From NCBI RefSeq assembly GCF_034929435.1, contig NZ_JAYFUM010000005.1, positions 62,001 to 126,000 on the forward strand: 64,000 nucleotides of DNA, given 5' to 3'. This DNA comes from Arcicella rigui (GTDB lineage: Bacteria; Bacteroidota; Bacteroidia; Cytophagales; Spirosomataceae). The notes below the pieces were generated by a model. The model was given only the letters and a program-made list of their open reading frames with translations, was not told where the DNA came from and made no database searches. How positions within the stretch are numbered: the stretch's first letter is position 1; each line of letters begins with the position of its first letter. Shown piece by piece: positions 9,712 to 18,262 of this stretch. Both the position numbers and the translations under genes were made by a program.

Positions 9712-10007
9712 GACATTTGAATAAATGAATGTTAATAATTTGTACCCCTCAAATAGGCATTAAGCCCTTCTAAGACCAAAAACAAAAAAGAGCGTCAGGC
9801 TCGAACCTTGTGAAAATCAAGAAAATAAAAGAGTACACCAATTCACAGATTAAGCCAACAATAATCCTGAAAGGATTACAGCTTTATAGAAAATGAAAAA
9901 TGACATGGGCGTATGACCCCTTCGGGGTCGAACAATGTTTGTTGTCATTTGAATTAGCTATAAACCTTTAAATCCTTTGGATTTATCCTTCCTCGTAACT
10001 GTTTCCC
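9712..10007. repeat. Repeat element copy B
   Basis: About 9765-10027 repeats copy A (8422-8695) with high identity over ~240 bp, including the three small hairpins. The stretch from aaaatcaagaaaataaaagag through the tttatagaaaa region is essentially identical. Differences are point changes such as cgctcgaa/ggctcgaa and tttattgtc/tttgttgtc. The left half of the opening hairpin is lost. No gene is present. Confidence 0.85.
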
Positions 10008-10209
10008 GTCTGAGAGATTAAGCTTCCTGATTGAGAGATTTTACAACCCGACTGAGAGATTAAGCCTCCTGACTGAGAGATTTTGTTTCCCGACTAAGAG
10101 ATTTTGCTTCCCGACCAAGGGATTTTGCTTCCTGACTGAGAGATTTTGTTTCCCGACTAAGGGATTTTGCTTCCTGACTAAGGGATTTTGCTTCCTGACT
10201 AAGAAATGT
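10008..10209. repeat. 21-bp minisatellite, about 9.5 copies
   Basis: Nine full 21-bp units and a partial tenth run in tandem (consensus gactgagagattttgcttccc). Variants fall at the tga/taa, gag/ggg and ttgc/taag positions. Units are contiguous with no spacers, so this is not a CRISPR array. The same unit occurs once at the end of copy A (about 8675-8695), so the expansion happened within copy B. Confidence 0.92.
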
Positions 10210-10358
10210 TCTATTTCCATTCCCCTAATTGGTTTCCAAATAGTCAGAACATGAATATTGATTCAAATATTTTCAACATATATCCGAAATTTACAGTTGA
10301 TAATTAAAACATTTAAAAGCTATCAACGAAATTTGTAGGAACTCATAACAATTCTAAA
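10210..10358. promoter_or_regulatory. AT-rich upstream region of the small membrane protein/recX pair
   Basis: The 150 bp between the minisatellite and the ATG at 10359 are AT-rich and should hold the promoter for the following two-gene operon. I could not find a convincing TTTG/TAnnTTTG pair. Confidence 0.3.
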
Positions 10359-10580
10359 ATGAAAAATATCGCATATATATTATTAGCTGTGGCTGGATTG
10401 ATGCTTTTGGCAGCTTTGTTTTGGCTTATTTCCAGTATTGTTAGTTTTGGAATGAATGAAAAAACAATACTGATGCTTCTTTTTGGCGGTATTGCGGGCG
10501 TAGGACTTATCGGAAGAATTATTTATGTGGCAAAAGATTCTTTTACAGCCGAAAAGAAAGTAAAAAATAGTAGAAAATAA
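10359..10580 (+). CDS. Small two-helix membrane protein
   Basis: This 73-residue protein has two predicted membrane helices (about residues 4-28 and 36-57, the second glycine-rich: LLFGGIAGVGLIGRI) and a Lys-rich tail, which would face the cytoplasm. No family is recognised. Its stop codon overlaps the recX start by one base (taATG), so the two are almost certainly co-translated. This tells little about function, because small membrane proteins of this kind occur in many unrelated contexts. Confidence 0.65.
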   Translation: MKNIAYILLAVAGLMLLAALFWLISSIVSFGMNEKTILMLLFGGIAGVGLIGRIIYVAKDSFTAEKKVKNSRK

Positions 10581-11032
10581 TGAACAGAGAAGTACTTGTG
10601 AAGGCCGCCAACTTTTGTGCTTATCAAGAACGTACTCAGCAAGAAGTACGCAAAAGACTTGCTGAATTGGAAGTGGAAGGCGATGAGGCGGAGGAGATGA
10701 TTGCTTGGCTGATTGAGAATAATTACCTCAACGAAGAACGTTTTGCCAGAATTTTTGCGGGCAGTAAATTCCGTCAGAAACGCTGGGGAAGATTGAAAAT
10801 TCGACAAGAATTAAAAATGCGTGGCGTGTCGGAGTACTGTTTAAAAGCAGGAATGAGTGAAATCGACGACGAAGATTACCTCCAAACATTAACAGACCTT
10901 CTCGAAAAAAAAGCAAAAGAAATCAAAGAACCCAATCCAATCAAACGTAAACAAAAACTATTGACTTATGCACTTAGCAAAGGTTTTGAGTCGGATTTGG
11001 TGTTTGAACAAATGAAAGGAATTGGGATTTAA
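10580..11032 (+). CDS. recX: Regulatory protein RecX
   Basis: This 150-residue, entirely helical protein shows the RecX pattern of three tandem three-helix repeats. These include CAYQERTQQEVRKRL (residues ~13-27), NYLNEERFARIFAGSKFRQKRWG (~48-70) and the shorter C-terminal repeat after residue ~100. RecX binds the RecA filament and limits its extension, damping recombination and the SOS response. recA is not in the window. The start overlaps the stop of the upstream membrane-protein gene. The length is normal for the family. Confidence 0.9.
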   Translation: MNREVLVKAANFCAYQERTQQEVRKRLAELEVEGDEAEEMIAWLIENNYLNEERFARIFAGSKFRQKRWGRLKIRQELKMRGVSEYCLKAGMSEIDDEDYLQTLTDLLEKKAKEIKEPNPIKRKQKLLTYALSKGFESDLVFEQMKGIGI

Positions 11033-11285
11033 CGATTTACGATTTTGGCTTTCGGTCATCGGATTTCGGCTGTTAGCTTGCGGATTTATGATTCCAAAGA
11101 ACAAAATCAGGCATCCGAAAGCTGAAACCCAAAAGCTCAAAGCTCATTGCTCACAGCTAAAGGCTGAAAGCTAATTTTTATAAATGTATTCCGAAACCTG
11201 AAATCCGATGACCGAAAGCTGAATCCCAGAAGCTCAAAGCTCATTGCTCACAGCTAAAGGCTGAAAGCTAAAAGCCCAATTAACT
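11033..11285. repeat. Mixed heptad array with a 41-bp perfect repeat
   Basis: The T/G arm (about 11038-11090, gattttggctttcgg words) is followed by A/C-arm words (ccgaaagctgaaaccc). A 41-bp block of agctcaaagctca-type words then occurs twice without change, at 11134-11174 and 11231-11271, 97 bp apart. Two word families (ccgaaat and agctcaa) are joined in the same array. Confidence 0.85.
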
Positions 11286-12149
11286 ATGAAAAACCTATTG
11301 GCAGGATTATTTTTTGCGATGCTTTGGGCATCGGCATCAGCAGCGACGAAAATTGGACTTTTGTCGGCTCAACCGCTCGTAATCGGCAATTGCCGATTTT
11401 TTTTAGCAGGTTTCTTGATGTTAGCTTATACGCATATCATTCAGAAAAGCCCCTTGCCCAAAGGAAAAGAATGGCAACAAATTGCAATTTATGGCTTTTT
11501 AAACGTTACTATATATTTGGGATGCTTTGTATTGGCAATGAAACACGTTTCTGCGGGCATTGGAAGTTTATCAACAGCTACCAATCCTTTGATTATTAGC
11601 GTACTTTCGGCGTTTTGGTTAAGTCGTCCTGTAAAGAAAACCGAAATTTTGGGTTTGATTTTGGGCATTACAGGCGTTGGCGTTGCTACTTATCCACTTT
11701 TACAAAAAAGCTTTGCTGATGTAGAAGGTTTATTGATTTTGTCGGCAAGTATGATTTCCTATTCTGTTGGTACGGTGTATTATTCTTCACAAAAATGGCA
11801 ATTACCTTTACTGACTATCAACGCTTGGCAAGTACTTATTGGAGGCGTTTTTATGTTGCCGATTACTTTTGTTTTTACCGATTGGACACACAATGTTTAT
11901 GACCTTCGTTTCTGGTTATCAGTATTCTGGTTGGTGATTCCCGTGTCTATTGGGGCAGTGCAATTATGGCTATACTTACTGAAAATAGATGCCGTAAAAG
12001 CTTCACTTTGGCTGTTTTTATGTCCTATTTTTGGTTTTATTTACGCCTCTGTCATCCTCGACGAACCCATTACGCTTTATACATACATTGGTACTTTTTT
12101 GGTAATTGTCGGATTGTATTTGGCACAGCGTGAAAAACTAAAATCCTGA
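11286..12149 (+). CDS. EamA/DMT-superfamily transporter
   Basis: This 287-residue integral membrane protein has about ten hydrophobic helices arranged as two EamA halves (residues ~1-138 and ~148-280). The first helix carries the typical small-residue run LWASASAATKIGLL, and P-L-x-I/V follows in helix 2. The C-terminal half repeats the pattern, ending EPITLYTYIGTFLVIVGLYL. The family exports small metabolites, often amino acids or nucleotides, but the substrate cannot be read from the sequence. It starts directly after a heptad array and has no clear operon partner. Confidence 0.88.
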   Translation: MKNLLAGLFFAMLWASASAATKIGLLSAQPLVIGNCRFFLAGFLMLAYTHIIQKSPLPKGKEWQQIAIYGFLNVTIYLGCFVLAMKHVSAGIGSLSTATNPLIISVLSAFWLSRPVKKTEILGLILGITGVGVATYPLLQKSFADVEGLLILSASMISYSVGTVYYSSQKWQLPLLTINAWQVLIGGVFMLPITFVFTDWTHNVYDLRFWLSVFWLVIPVSIGAVQLWLYLLKIDAVKASLWLFLCPIFGFIYASVILDEPITLYTYIGTFLVIVGLYLAQREKLKS

Positions 12150-12208
12150 ATAAATTGATTGCTTGGCTAATTTCTTGTATTTTGGTATAAAATAATCCGA
12201 GATACTTT

Positions 12209-13306
12209 ATGCTTTTAACCACTTTCTTATTGAGAAATTTATTAAAAATTTGCTTTACTTGTCTTTCCCTTTTTGCTTGTAATTTCTTTGATACAACAGC
12301 AAAACTGTTTGGCGACGATGCTTGGAAAGACTATACTTGCGATACCACTCAGTCGGTTAATGACTTAAAAATCTATACTTTAGCACAGCCTTATTATTTG
12401 TCAGACACTTTATTGAAGCAAAACTTGAAAGTCCGAAACGTATTTGTGGCTCTTACTGATACCAAAGGAAATATCAAAGTAGCCTCATTAGAAAATGATA
12501 GTTTAGATTTGAAAAATAGGTTTGGCTTTTCAACTTTTCAACTTACATGGGAAGAACAGAATTATTTATCAGCCTTAATCAAACAACCTGATTATTTATA
12601 TACCCGTTGGGAAAAATTACTTTCCGACGACAGAAGTACTTTTTTAGCGAAGCGAGATAGTATTTTAGCAGAAATGCGAAAGCATCATCATACTGTAAAA
12701 ATTACTTCTGATTTGCGTTCAATGGCTCATCAGTTGAAGTATTTAGGACGAAATCGCACGGCTACGCCAGTTTCTATGCACAATTTTGGTTTGGCGGTTG
12801 ACATTGGTATTTTTAAAAGAAGAGGTCGGATGTCGAACAATTTAGCTTATTATCGTCCTTTGGATAGTCTTACAAAAGCGATGGGACTTACTTGGGGTGG
12901 CAATTTTGTCGGTTTTGTTGATTCTGGACATTTTCAATTATATAAAAATGGAGCAGAATTATTAAGAAAACATCCCGAATTGGTTTTTGAATTTGAGCCT
13001 TACCGTCCGCAATACAACGCTTGGATGAAAAAAATGATTGAGGCAGGCAAAGAAGAAAAAGCAGGCGATACACGAGAATTATTACTTGAACTCAATAAAT
13101 TAAAAAAAGACCAGCCTTGTCAGTGTATGAATGGCAAAGCTATTTCGCCAAATGTTTTGATACAAAAAATTCAAGAAACATTAAGTACAGTAGTTGATTA
13201 TCAGAAAGAAAACGACTTACTTTTGGTCGGAGATTTAGCCAGCCAAAGCGTTTCATTAGTTAATGCAAATACTACCAGTACTTTTCCTTTAGGTTTGTGG
13301 AAATAG
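12209..13306 (+). CDS. M15-family (VanY/CwlK-like) peptidase lipoprotein
   Basis: This 365-residue protein starts with a hydrophobic signal and a lipobox (CLSLFAC, Cys at ~24), so it is probably lipid-anchored. Residues ~160-260 hold the M15 zinc-peptidase core. SMHNFGLAVDIG provides the first His and Asp ligands, and the later GHFQL provides the last His next to the F-V-D-S strand. The enzymes cleave D-Ala-D-Ala or L-Ala-D-Glu bonds of peptidoglycan stem peptides. The ~100-residue tail with a C-Q-C motif is not part of the core and is of unknown role. Confidence 0.82.
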   Translation: MLLTTFLLRNLLKICFTCLSLFACNFFDTTAKLFGDDAWKDYTCDTTQSVNDLKIYTLAQPYYLSDTLLKQNLKVRNVFVALTDTKGNIKVASLENDSLDLKNRFGFSTFQLTWEEQNYLSALIKQPDYLYTRWEKLLSDDRSTFLAKRDSILAEMRKHHHTVKITSDLRSMAHQLKYLGRNRTATPVSMHNFGLAVDIGIFKRRGRMSNNLAYYRPLDSLTKAMGLTWGGNFVGFVDSGHFQLYKNGAELLRKHPELVFEFEPYRPQYNAWMKKMIEAGKEEKAGDTRELLLELNKLKKDQPCQCMNGKAISPNVLIQKIQETLSTVVDYQKENDLLLVGDLASQSVSLVNANTTSTFPLGLWK

Positions 13307-13324
13307 GGTTTTATTAAATATGAG

Positions 13325-13455
13325 ATAGCTTTCAGCTGTCTGCGGTCAGCAATCAGTAATCAGAGGTCGGCTGTCGGCAGTCAGAAATCGGCAATCTGAA
13401 ATCCGAAGACCGAAATCCGAAACCCGAAATCCCAATTCCGAAATCCAGTATTGAC
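13325..13455. repeat. Heptad array, ccgaaat family, inverted arms
   Basis: The left arm (about 13328-13390: gctttcagctgtctgcgg, ggtcggctgtcggcag) and the right arm (about 13393-13450: ctgaaatccgaagaccg, ccgaaacccgaaatccc) are complementary in words. No gene is present. Confidence 0.75.
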
Positions 13456-13491
13456 AACTCTTCATTCACAACTCACAATTCCTCATTCCTT

Positions 13492-14661
13492 ATGACAACC
13501 CCAAAATTCCCTTATATCGTAAAATTCGCCTTTGCACTTCTCAGCGTTACGCTTTTGGTGTATTGGTTAAAAGTATTAGAGGATATTCTTGTGCCGCTAT
13601 TTATTGCTGTGATTTTGGCAATGGCTATATTTCCCATTTCAAATTGGCTTGAAAAAATTGGTTTAGGAAGAGTATGGGCTGTCACTTTTGCACTAATTAT
13701 TTTTGTTTTATTCTCAGTCGGAATTATCTGGTTAGCTTCCTCAGAAATTGCCAGTTTTAGTGAGATTTTCCCTCAACTTGAGGAACGCTTTAGACATTTG
13801 TTTCTCCAAGCACAACGCTGGACGGAGGATACTTTTCATGTAGGAAGAAGAACCCAAAATGCTCGTTTACGTCAGTATGGTACAGGCATACTCAGTAGCG
13901 GAGGAACGGTGTTTACTTATGCACTTTCTGTAACAAGTAGTATGCTGGGCAATTTAGCTCTGATTCCCATTTATATGTTTTTCTTTTTGTATTATAGAGA
14001 TTTCTTTCGCCTCTTTTTTTATAAAGCTTTCAAAAACACTCGTAAATATACGATTGATACTGTTTTAACGAAGATTTATGAAGTCGTTCATAGTTATCTC
14101 AAAGGACTCATTACCGTTACAATTATTGTTGGTACTTTAAATACTTTGGGTCTATTGGCATTAGGAATTGATTATGCTGTTTTTTTCGGATTTTTAGCAG
14201 CAGCACTCTTAGTAATTCCTTTTGTGGGTATTCTGATTGGCTCAATACTACCAATTGTTGTGGCTTTGGCAACCAAAGACTCCCCCATGTATGCAGTAGG
14301 TGTGGCAGCAGTTTTTACTTTTGTTCAGTTTTTAGAAGGCAATTTTATTACACCACAAGTAGTAGGTTCTAAGATCAGTATCAATGGCTTAGTGGCAATT
14401 ATTGCTTTGATTTTGGGTTCTGCTTTGTGGGGAATTGCAGGCATGGCTTTGTCTTTGCCAACAGTAGCAATTTTAAAAGTAATATTCGATTCCGTACCAG
14501 ATTTAAAACCCTTTGGCTACCTTTTGGGTGAACCAGACCATACTCGTTATCTCAACGAAAAGAAAAAGAAGATGCACGATTTTGTGCCAGAATTAGTAGA
14601 AACAATCGCCGAAACTACTGAAGACGTTAAATCTTTAGTAACAGGAAAGAAGAGAAAGTAA
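13492..14661 (+). CDS. AI-2E family transporter (PerM-like permease)
   Basis: This 389-residue membrane protein has the family layout: two N-terminal helices (residues ~8-65), an amphipathic soluble section (~75-140), then five or six helices to ~350. The conserved stretches include YLKGLI (~197), FVGILIGSILP (~241) and the Q-F-L-E-G-x-x-x-x-P pattern (FVQFLEGNFITPQVVG, ~280-295). Members have been linked to autoinducer export, Na+/H+ exchange or general efflux, and the substrate here is unknown. A Lys-rich cytoplasmic tail follows. It is a single-gene unit. Confidence 0.9.
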   Translation: MTTPKFPYIVKFAFALLSVTLLVYWLKVLEDILVPLFIAVILAMAIFPISNWLEKIGLGRVWAVTFALIIFVLFSVGIIWLASSEIASFSEIFPQLEERFRHLFLQAQRWTEDTFHVGRRTQNARLRQYGTGILSSGGTVFTYALSVTSSMLGNLALIPIYMFFFLYYRDFFRLFFYKAFKNTRKYTIDTVLTKIYEVVHSYLKGLITVTIIVGTLNTLGLLALGIDYAVFFGFLAAALLVIPFVGILIGSILPIVVALATKDSPMYAVGVAAVFTFVQFLEGNFITPQVVGSKISINGLVAIIALILGSALWGIAGMALSLPTVAILKVIFDSVPDLKPFGYLLGEPDHTRYLNEKKKKMHDFVPELVETIAETTEDVKSLVTGKKRK

Positions 14662-14809
14662 GATTTTATAGTATGTTTTTTACTTGATTTGCTATTGATT
14701 ATCAGTTGTTTAGTGTTTGTTTTGCTTTTAAAGTACAAAAATCAAAGCTAATAGGGCTTTAAAATACGTTTGTATAGTATAGTCATTACAAATTAAACGA
14801 AATAAGTCT

Positions 14810-15442
14810 ATGAAAAACGTAAGCAGATTCAGATTACACCTTATGGTACTTGTATGTGGTTTGATGCCTTTGTCATTGAAAGCCCAAGAAACCAAAAGCG
14901 ATACCATCAAGAGGGTTGTAGTAGTGGAGGTAGATACCGTAGTAAAAGGCGTAAGGCCGAGTGTATCGCCCGAAAAGCAGGTAGAAGTAGTGCAGGTAGT
15001 AAATCAACCAGCAAGGTATTCTCAGAATGTATTTGAAAGAGGTTCTTTGATAGTGGACGGTGGGATTGTCTATCAAAGTAATCTTTTACCCGTCATGTTT
15101 GCAGGAGAATTTGGACTTGGCAGAAGGTTTGGGATAGAAGCCAGAACTTGGTACGGTAACAGAACAAAAAATGGTACAAAGTATGAAGATGGCTTTTTGG
15201 GCGTGGGTTTAAACTACCATTTTATCAACCAAAAAAGTGATGGCAAACCAAGTAAATTAGATTCGTACTTGGGGGCGATGTACGGTAAAATTTTAGATGA
15301 TTCGGGTTCGGCTTTTTATTTACAAACAGGAGCGAGGTACTTTATTTTTAGAAATTTAGGAGCTTTTGCCAACTTGAATGTAGGAGTAGCAGGAAAAAGA
15401 GGGGCAAATTTATCCTTTGGACTTAGCTATCGCATAGATTAG
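14810..15442 (+). CDS. Predicted outer-membrane beta-barrel protein
   Basis: This 210-residue protein has a signal peptide (residues ~8-25, ending KAQ). A charged valine-rich segment follows (VVVVEVDTVVKG...), then about eight alternating strands from residue ~78 ending in an aromatic-rich last strand (FGLSYRID). This is the usual layout of a small eight-stranded barrel. I do not recognise a named family. It lies 60 bp ahead of ruvX and may be co-transcribed with it, but no functional link is known. Confidence 0.6.
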   Translation: MKNVSRFRLHLMVLVCGLMPLSLKAQETKSDTIKRVVVVEVDTVVKGVRPSVSPEKQVEVVQVVNQPARYSQNVFERGSLIVDGGIVYQSNLLPVMFAGEFGLGRRFGIEARTWYGNRTKNGTKYEDGFLGVGLNYHFINQKSDGKPSKLDSYLGAMYGKILDDSGSAFYLQTGARYFIFRNLGAFANLNVGVAGKRGANLSFGLSYRID

Positions 15443-15502
15443 AGATAGTTTTTGTTATTTTGCAGAAATTTGGTCGAAAGGTAATTTTAGCAACAAGAAG
15501 AA

Positions 15503-15919
15503 ATGGGAAGAATATTAGCCATAGATTATGGTAGTAAGCGAGTAGGAATGGCAGTAACAGACCCGCTCAAAATCATTGCTTCGGCTTTAGACACAGTGCA
15601 TAGCAAAGACGTTATCGAGTACCTGAAAAAATATTTCCAAAAAGAAGAAGTAGAAGCGATTGTGGTAGGAATGCCCGTGAATCTCGACGGAGCAGATACC
15701 AACAATACCCCACAAGTAAAAGGCTTTGTGAAAGGTTTAAAGAAGACTTTTCCAGAAATGCCTATCCACTTGCACGACGAGCGTTTTACTTCATCAATGG
15801 CACTAAGTACTATGATTTCGGGCGGTTATTCTAAAAAAGACCGAAGAGAAAAAGGCAATATTGATAAAATATCAGCCACCATTATTTTACAATCGTTTAT
15901 GGAAAGTAAAGGTATGTAA
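15503..15919 (+). CDS. ruvX: Putative Holliday-junction resolvase RuvX/YqgF
   Basis: This 138-residue protein of the YqgF family has a normal length. The RNase-H-like catalytic acids are visible: D8 in LAIDYGSKRVG, the acidic group of HLHDERFTS, and D in NIDKISA near the C-terminus, the usual third position. The VVGMPVNLDG loop is also typical. YqgF has been assigned to Holliday-junction resolution and to 16S rRNA 5'-end maturation in different bacteria. Which role dominates here cannot be told from sequence. Confidence 0.93.
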   Translation: MGRILAIDYGSKRVGMAVTDPLKIIASALDTVHSKDVIEYLKKYFQKEEVEAIVVGMPVNLDGADTNNTPQVKGFVKGLKKTFPEMPIHLHDERFTSSMALSTMISGGYSKKDRREKGNIDKISATIILQSFMESKGM

Positions 15920-15950
15920 TCATGAATAATCAAATTAATTGTATTTCTTC

Positions 15951-16020
15951 AGGCAATAGGCTGTAAGCCATAAGCAAAACACTTTTTATCATAAAAAAAT
16001 ATAAATTTTGCCTATTGCCT
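15951..16020. repeat. 11-bp inverted repeat between ruvX and aroE
   Basis: aggcaataggc (15951-15961) pairs perfectly with gcctattgcct (16010-16020) around a 48-bp AT-rich loop that also holds a short ctgtaagccataagc word run. It could be a weak terminator or a small member of the array family. Confidence 0.55.
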
Positions 16021-16068
16021 AAAGTAATATTACGAATCACTCCTTAAATCAAAGCCAAAACAATCAAT

Positions 16069-16821
16069 ATGAATCTTTACGGTCTGATAGGTTATCCACT
16101 TGGACACTCATTTTCTAAAGGATATTTCACAGAAAAATTCCAGCAATTAGGCATTTCAGAAAATCACACTTACGAAAAATTTGAATTAGCAGATATTCAA
16201 GACTTCCCAGCTTTGTTGAAAGAAAACGCAGGTTCACTAAAAGGACTAAATGTTACGATTCCACACAAGCAAAATATCATAGCATTTTTGGATGCAGTGG
16301 ACGAAGGAGCTTTGAAAATTGGGGCAGTGAATACCATTAAAATAATGCCCGACGGTTCTACCAAAGGCTTTAATACTGACTATTGGGGTTTTAGATGGAC
16401 TTTAGAAAAGTGGGCAGAGTTTCAAGAAGTAAAACCTACCAAAGCACTGATTTTGGGTAAAGGCGGAGCCGCCAAAGCAATCATTCAAGCCTTAGAAGAT
16501 TTGGGTTTAGCCACACAATACGTTTCTCGCAAAAAGGAAGAAGATACAATTACTTATGAAGAATTAACGGAAGAAGTAATGAAAGAACATCTTTTGATTG
16601 TGAATACCACTCCATTAGGAATGTACCCCAAAACCGAAAACTTTCCAGCCATTCCTTATTCATTATTAAGCGACCAACACTTGTTGTACGACATTGTATA
16701 TAATCCATTAGAAACCACTTTTCTAAAGAAAGGATTAGCACAAGGAGTAAAATCAGTTCATTTTGGTTTAGAAATGCTTCACGGACAAGCCGAAAAAGCT
16801 TGGGAAATTTGGGGCGAATAA
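16069..16821 (+). CDS. aroE: Shikimate dehydrogenase
   Basis: This 250-residue enzyme makes shikimate from 3-dehydroshikimate with NADPH, a step of aromatic amino-acid synthesis in the cytoplasm. Motifs: substrate-binding S14/S16 in GHSFS, catalytic K67 in NVTIPHK, D104 in FNTDYWG, and the dinucleotide loop GKGGAAKA at ~130-137. VNTTPLGM and DIVYNPLET complete the family pattern. The length is slightly short of the ~270 typical of E. coli AroE, as is common in Bacteroidota. Other shikimate genes are not in the window. Confidence 0.95.
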   Translation: MNLYGLIGYPLGHSFSKGYFTEKFQQLGISENHTYEKFELADIQDFPALLKENAGSLKGLNVTIPHKQNIIAFLDAVDEGALKIGAVNTIKIMPDGSTKGFNTDYWGFRWTLEKWAEFQEVKPTKALILGKGGAAKAIIQALEDLGLATQYVSRKKEEDTITYEELTEEVMKEHLLIVNTTPLGMYPKTENFPAIPYSLLSDQHLLYDIVYNPLETTFLKKGLAQGVKSVHFGLEMLHGQAEKAWEIWGE

Positions 16822-16836
16822 GCCTAAAAACGTAGG

Positions 16837-16853
16837 TCGGGTTTTTAACCCGA
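16837..16853. repeat. Small hairpin (tcgggtt/aacccga)
   Basis: A 7-bp perfect stem with a ttt loop lies just after aroE. Related stems (gagtt-tcc-aactc) open the two large repeat copies at 18270 and 20558. Confidence 0.6.
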
Positions 16854-16957
16854 TACTAAATTACTGATGTAGTTACTCAAAGTATTTTCTATTTTAGTAA
16901 ATTTCAAAAAAACTCAAGAAGATTTTTTTGAAAAGCTATATAAGTTAAGAGACTTAT

Positions 16958-16988
16958 AAGACTTATGTGCTTGTAAGTCTTTTTTTAT
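16958..16988 (+). terminator. Rho-independent terminator
   Basis: aagactta (16958-16965) pairs with taagtctt (16974-16981) and is followed by a T-run. It lies 137 bp after aroE, oriented for plus-strand transcription. Confidence 0.7.
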
Positions 16989-17027
16989 GTTTTGTTAAAT
17001 GTTTATAAAATATTTTTTTTGTAATTG

Positions 17028-17059
17028 CTTGACATACAATGTATATTCACATATACTTG
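17028..17059 (+). promoter_or_regulatory. Candidate promoter of the Fic gene
   Basis: TTGACA (17029-17034) and TATACT (17052-17057) are spaced by exactly 17 bp, an E. coli sigma-70 layout. The same bases also read as cTTG, then 20 bp, then TATACTTG, one mismatch from the Bacteroidota TTTG/TAnnTTTG consensus. The start codon is about 45 bp downstream. The match is by eye only. Confidence 0.45.
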
Positions 17060-17104
17060 TTAAGTGTTAATTTAATACTTGTTAAATCATAAACTGTAAA
17101 ATAA

Positions 17105-18262
17105 ATGTCAGAAGCAAAATTTAACCATTATGATTTAAAGTTAGTTGAACCTGCTTTTAATTCTTCACTTACCGATTTGGTGATTGAGCTTGATTACCTA
17201 CGTAAAAAATCACTTGGAGGTTCAACACATCCTAAAGTGTTTTTCCAGCTAAAGCATATCTTTCACACATTGGAAAGTATTGGTTCAGCACGAATTGAAG
17301 GAAACAATACAACCATTGCTGAGTATATTGAAACAAAACTAATAGAGACTAAAACCGTTCCGCAAGGAATTAAGGAAATTCAGAACATTGAAAAAGCGAT
17401 GGCTTTTATCGAAGAAAATGTAGAAGATTACCCAATCAATAGATTTTTTATTAGTGAAATGCACAAGATGATTGTTGACGGTTTACTTCCTCCACCAAAT
17501 GGTGAAGGCGACTACACACCTGGCGAATACAGAAAAGTAAATCTGAAAATTCAAAAATCAAGTCACCAACCTCCCGATTTTCTAAAAGTTGAAGAATACA
17601 TGACTGAATTATTCGACTTTATTGCTAAGGAAGACAGTCCTAAATATGATTTAATAAAAGCTGCAATTGCACATCACCGTTTTGTTTGGATTCACCCATT
17701 TGGCAATGGGAATGGTAGAACTGTTCGCTTGTTTACTTATGCAATGTTGGTCAAAACAGGCTTTAATGTTAATGTAGGCAGGATTATTAATCCTACGGCT
17801 GTTTTTTGTAGTAATAGAAATGATTATTATTCAAACTTATCGGAAGCCGACAAAGGAACAGAAGCTGGTTTATTAATCTGGATAGAGTATGTTTTGAAAG
17901 GACTAAAAGAAGAAATTGAGAAGATAGATAAATTATCAGATTACGATTTTTTGCGGAAGGAAATTTTACTTCCTGCAATTGCTCATTCATTAGATAGAAA
18001 ATATATTACCGATAACGAAGCAAAAATTTTAAAGAAAGTAGTAGAGAAACAAGTGGTTCAGGCAGGTGACTTAAAAGCATTTTTTATTGGTAAAGTTGAT
18101 GCAGAAGTATCAAGGCAAATAAGGAAATTGGTAGATAAAAAGATGCTTATCCCTGAAAAGGATGGAACAAGGAAATATGTCATACGCTTTGATAACAACT
18201 ATCTTTTGAGAGGTATCATTCAGTCTTTAGGAGAAAAAGGATTTTTACCTGTACATGATTAA
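17105..18262 (+). CDS. Fic family protein (class II, predicted AMP-transferase)
   Basis: This 385-residue protein has a Fic_N-type N-terminal region carrying the inhibitory helix motif SARIEGN (residues 61-67, inhibitory E65). The Fic core has the complete motif HPFGNGNGR (catalytic H197), and a C-terminal winged-helix-like region follows (~300-385). Family knowledge: Fic enzymes transfer AMP from ATP to Ser/Thr/Tyr of target proteins, and in class II the N-terminal helix restrains this. The target is unknown. It lies in an accessory patch: a canonical-looking promoter precedes it, and a large palindromic repeat starts 7 bp after its stop. Confidence 0.9.
   Translation: MSEAKFNHYDLKLVEPAFNSSLTDLVIELDYLRKKSLGGSTHPKVFFQLKHIFHTLESIGSARIEGNNTTIAEYIETKLIETKTVPQGIKEIQNIEKAMAFIEENVEDYPINRFFISEMHKMIVDGLLPPPNGEGDYTPGEYRKVNLKIQKSSHQPPDFLKVEEYMTELFDFIAKEDSPKYDLIKAAIAHHRFVWIHPFGNGNGRTVRLFTYAMLVKTGFNVNVGRIINPTAVFCSNRNDYYSNLSEADKGTEAGLLIWIEYVLKGLKEEIEKIDKLSDYDFLRKEILLPAIAHSLDRKYITDNEAKILKKVVEKQVVQAGDLKAFFIGKVDAEVSRQIRKLVDKKMLIPEKDGTRKYVIRFDNNYLLRGIIQSLGEKGFLPVHD

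Noticed and set aside
10008..10209. Possible CRISPR array
   Set aside because: Units are contiguous 21-bp tandem repeats with no unique spacers and no cas genes nearby.
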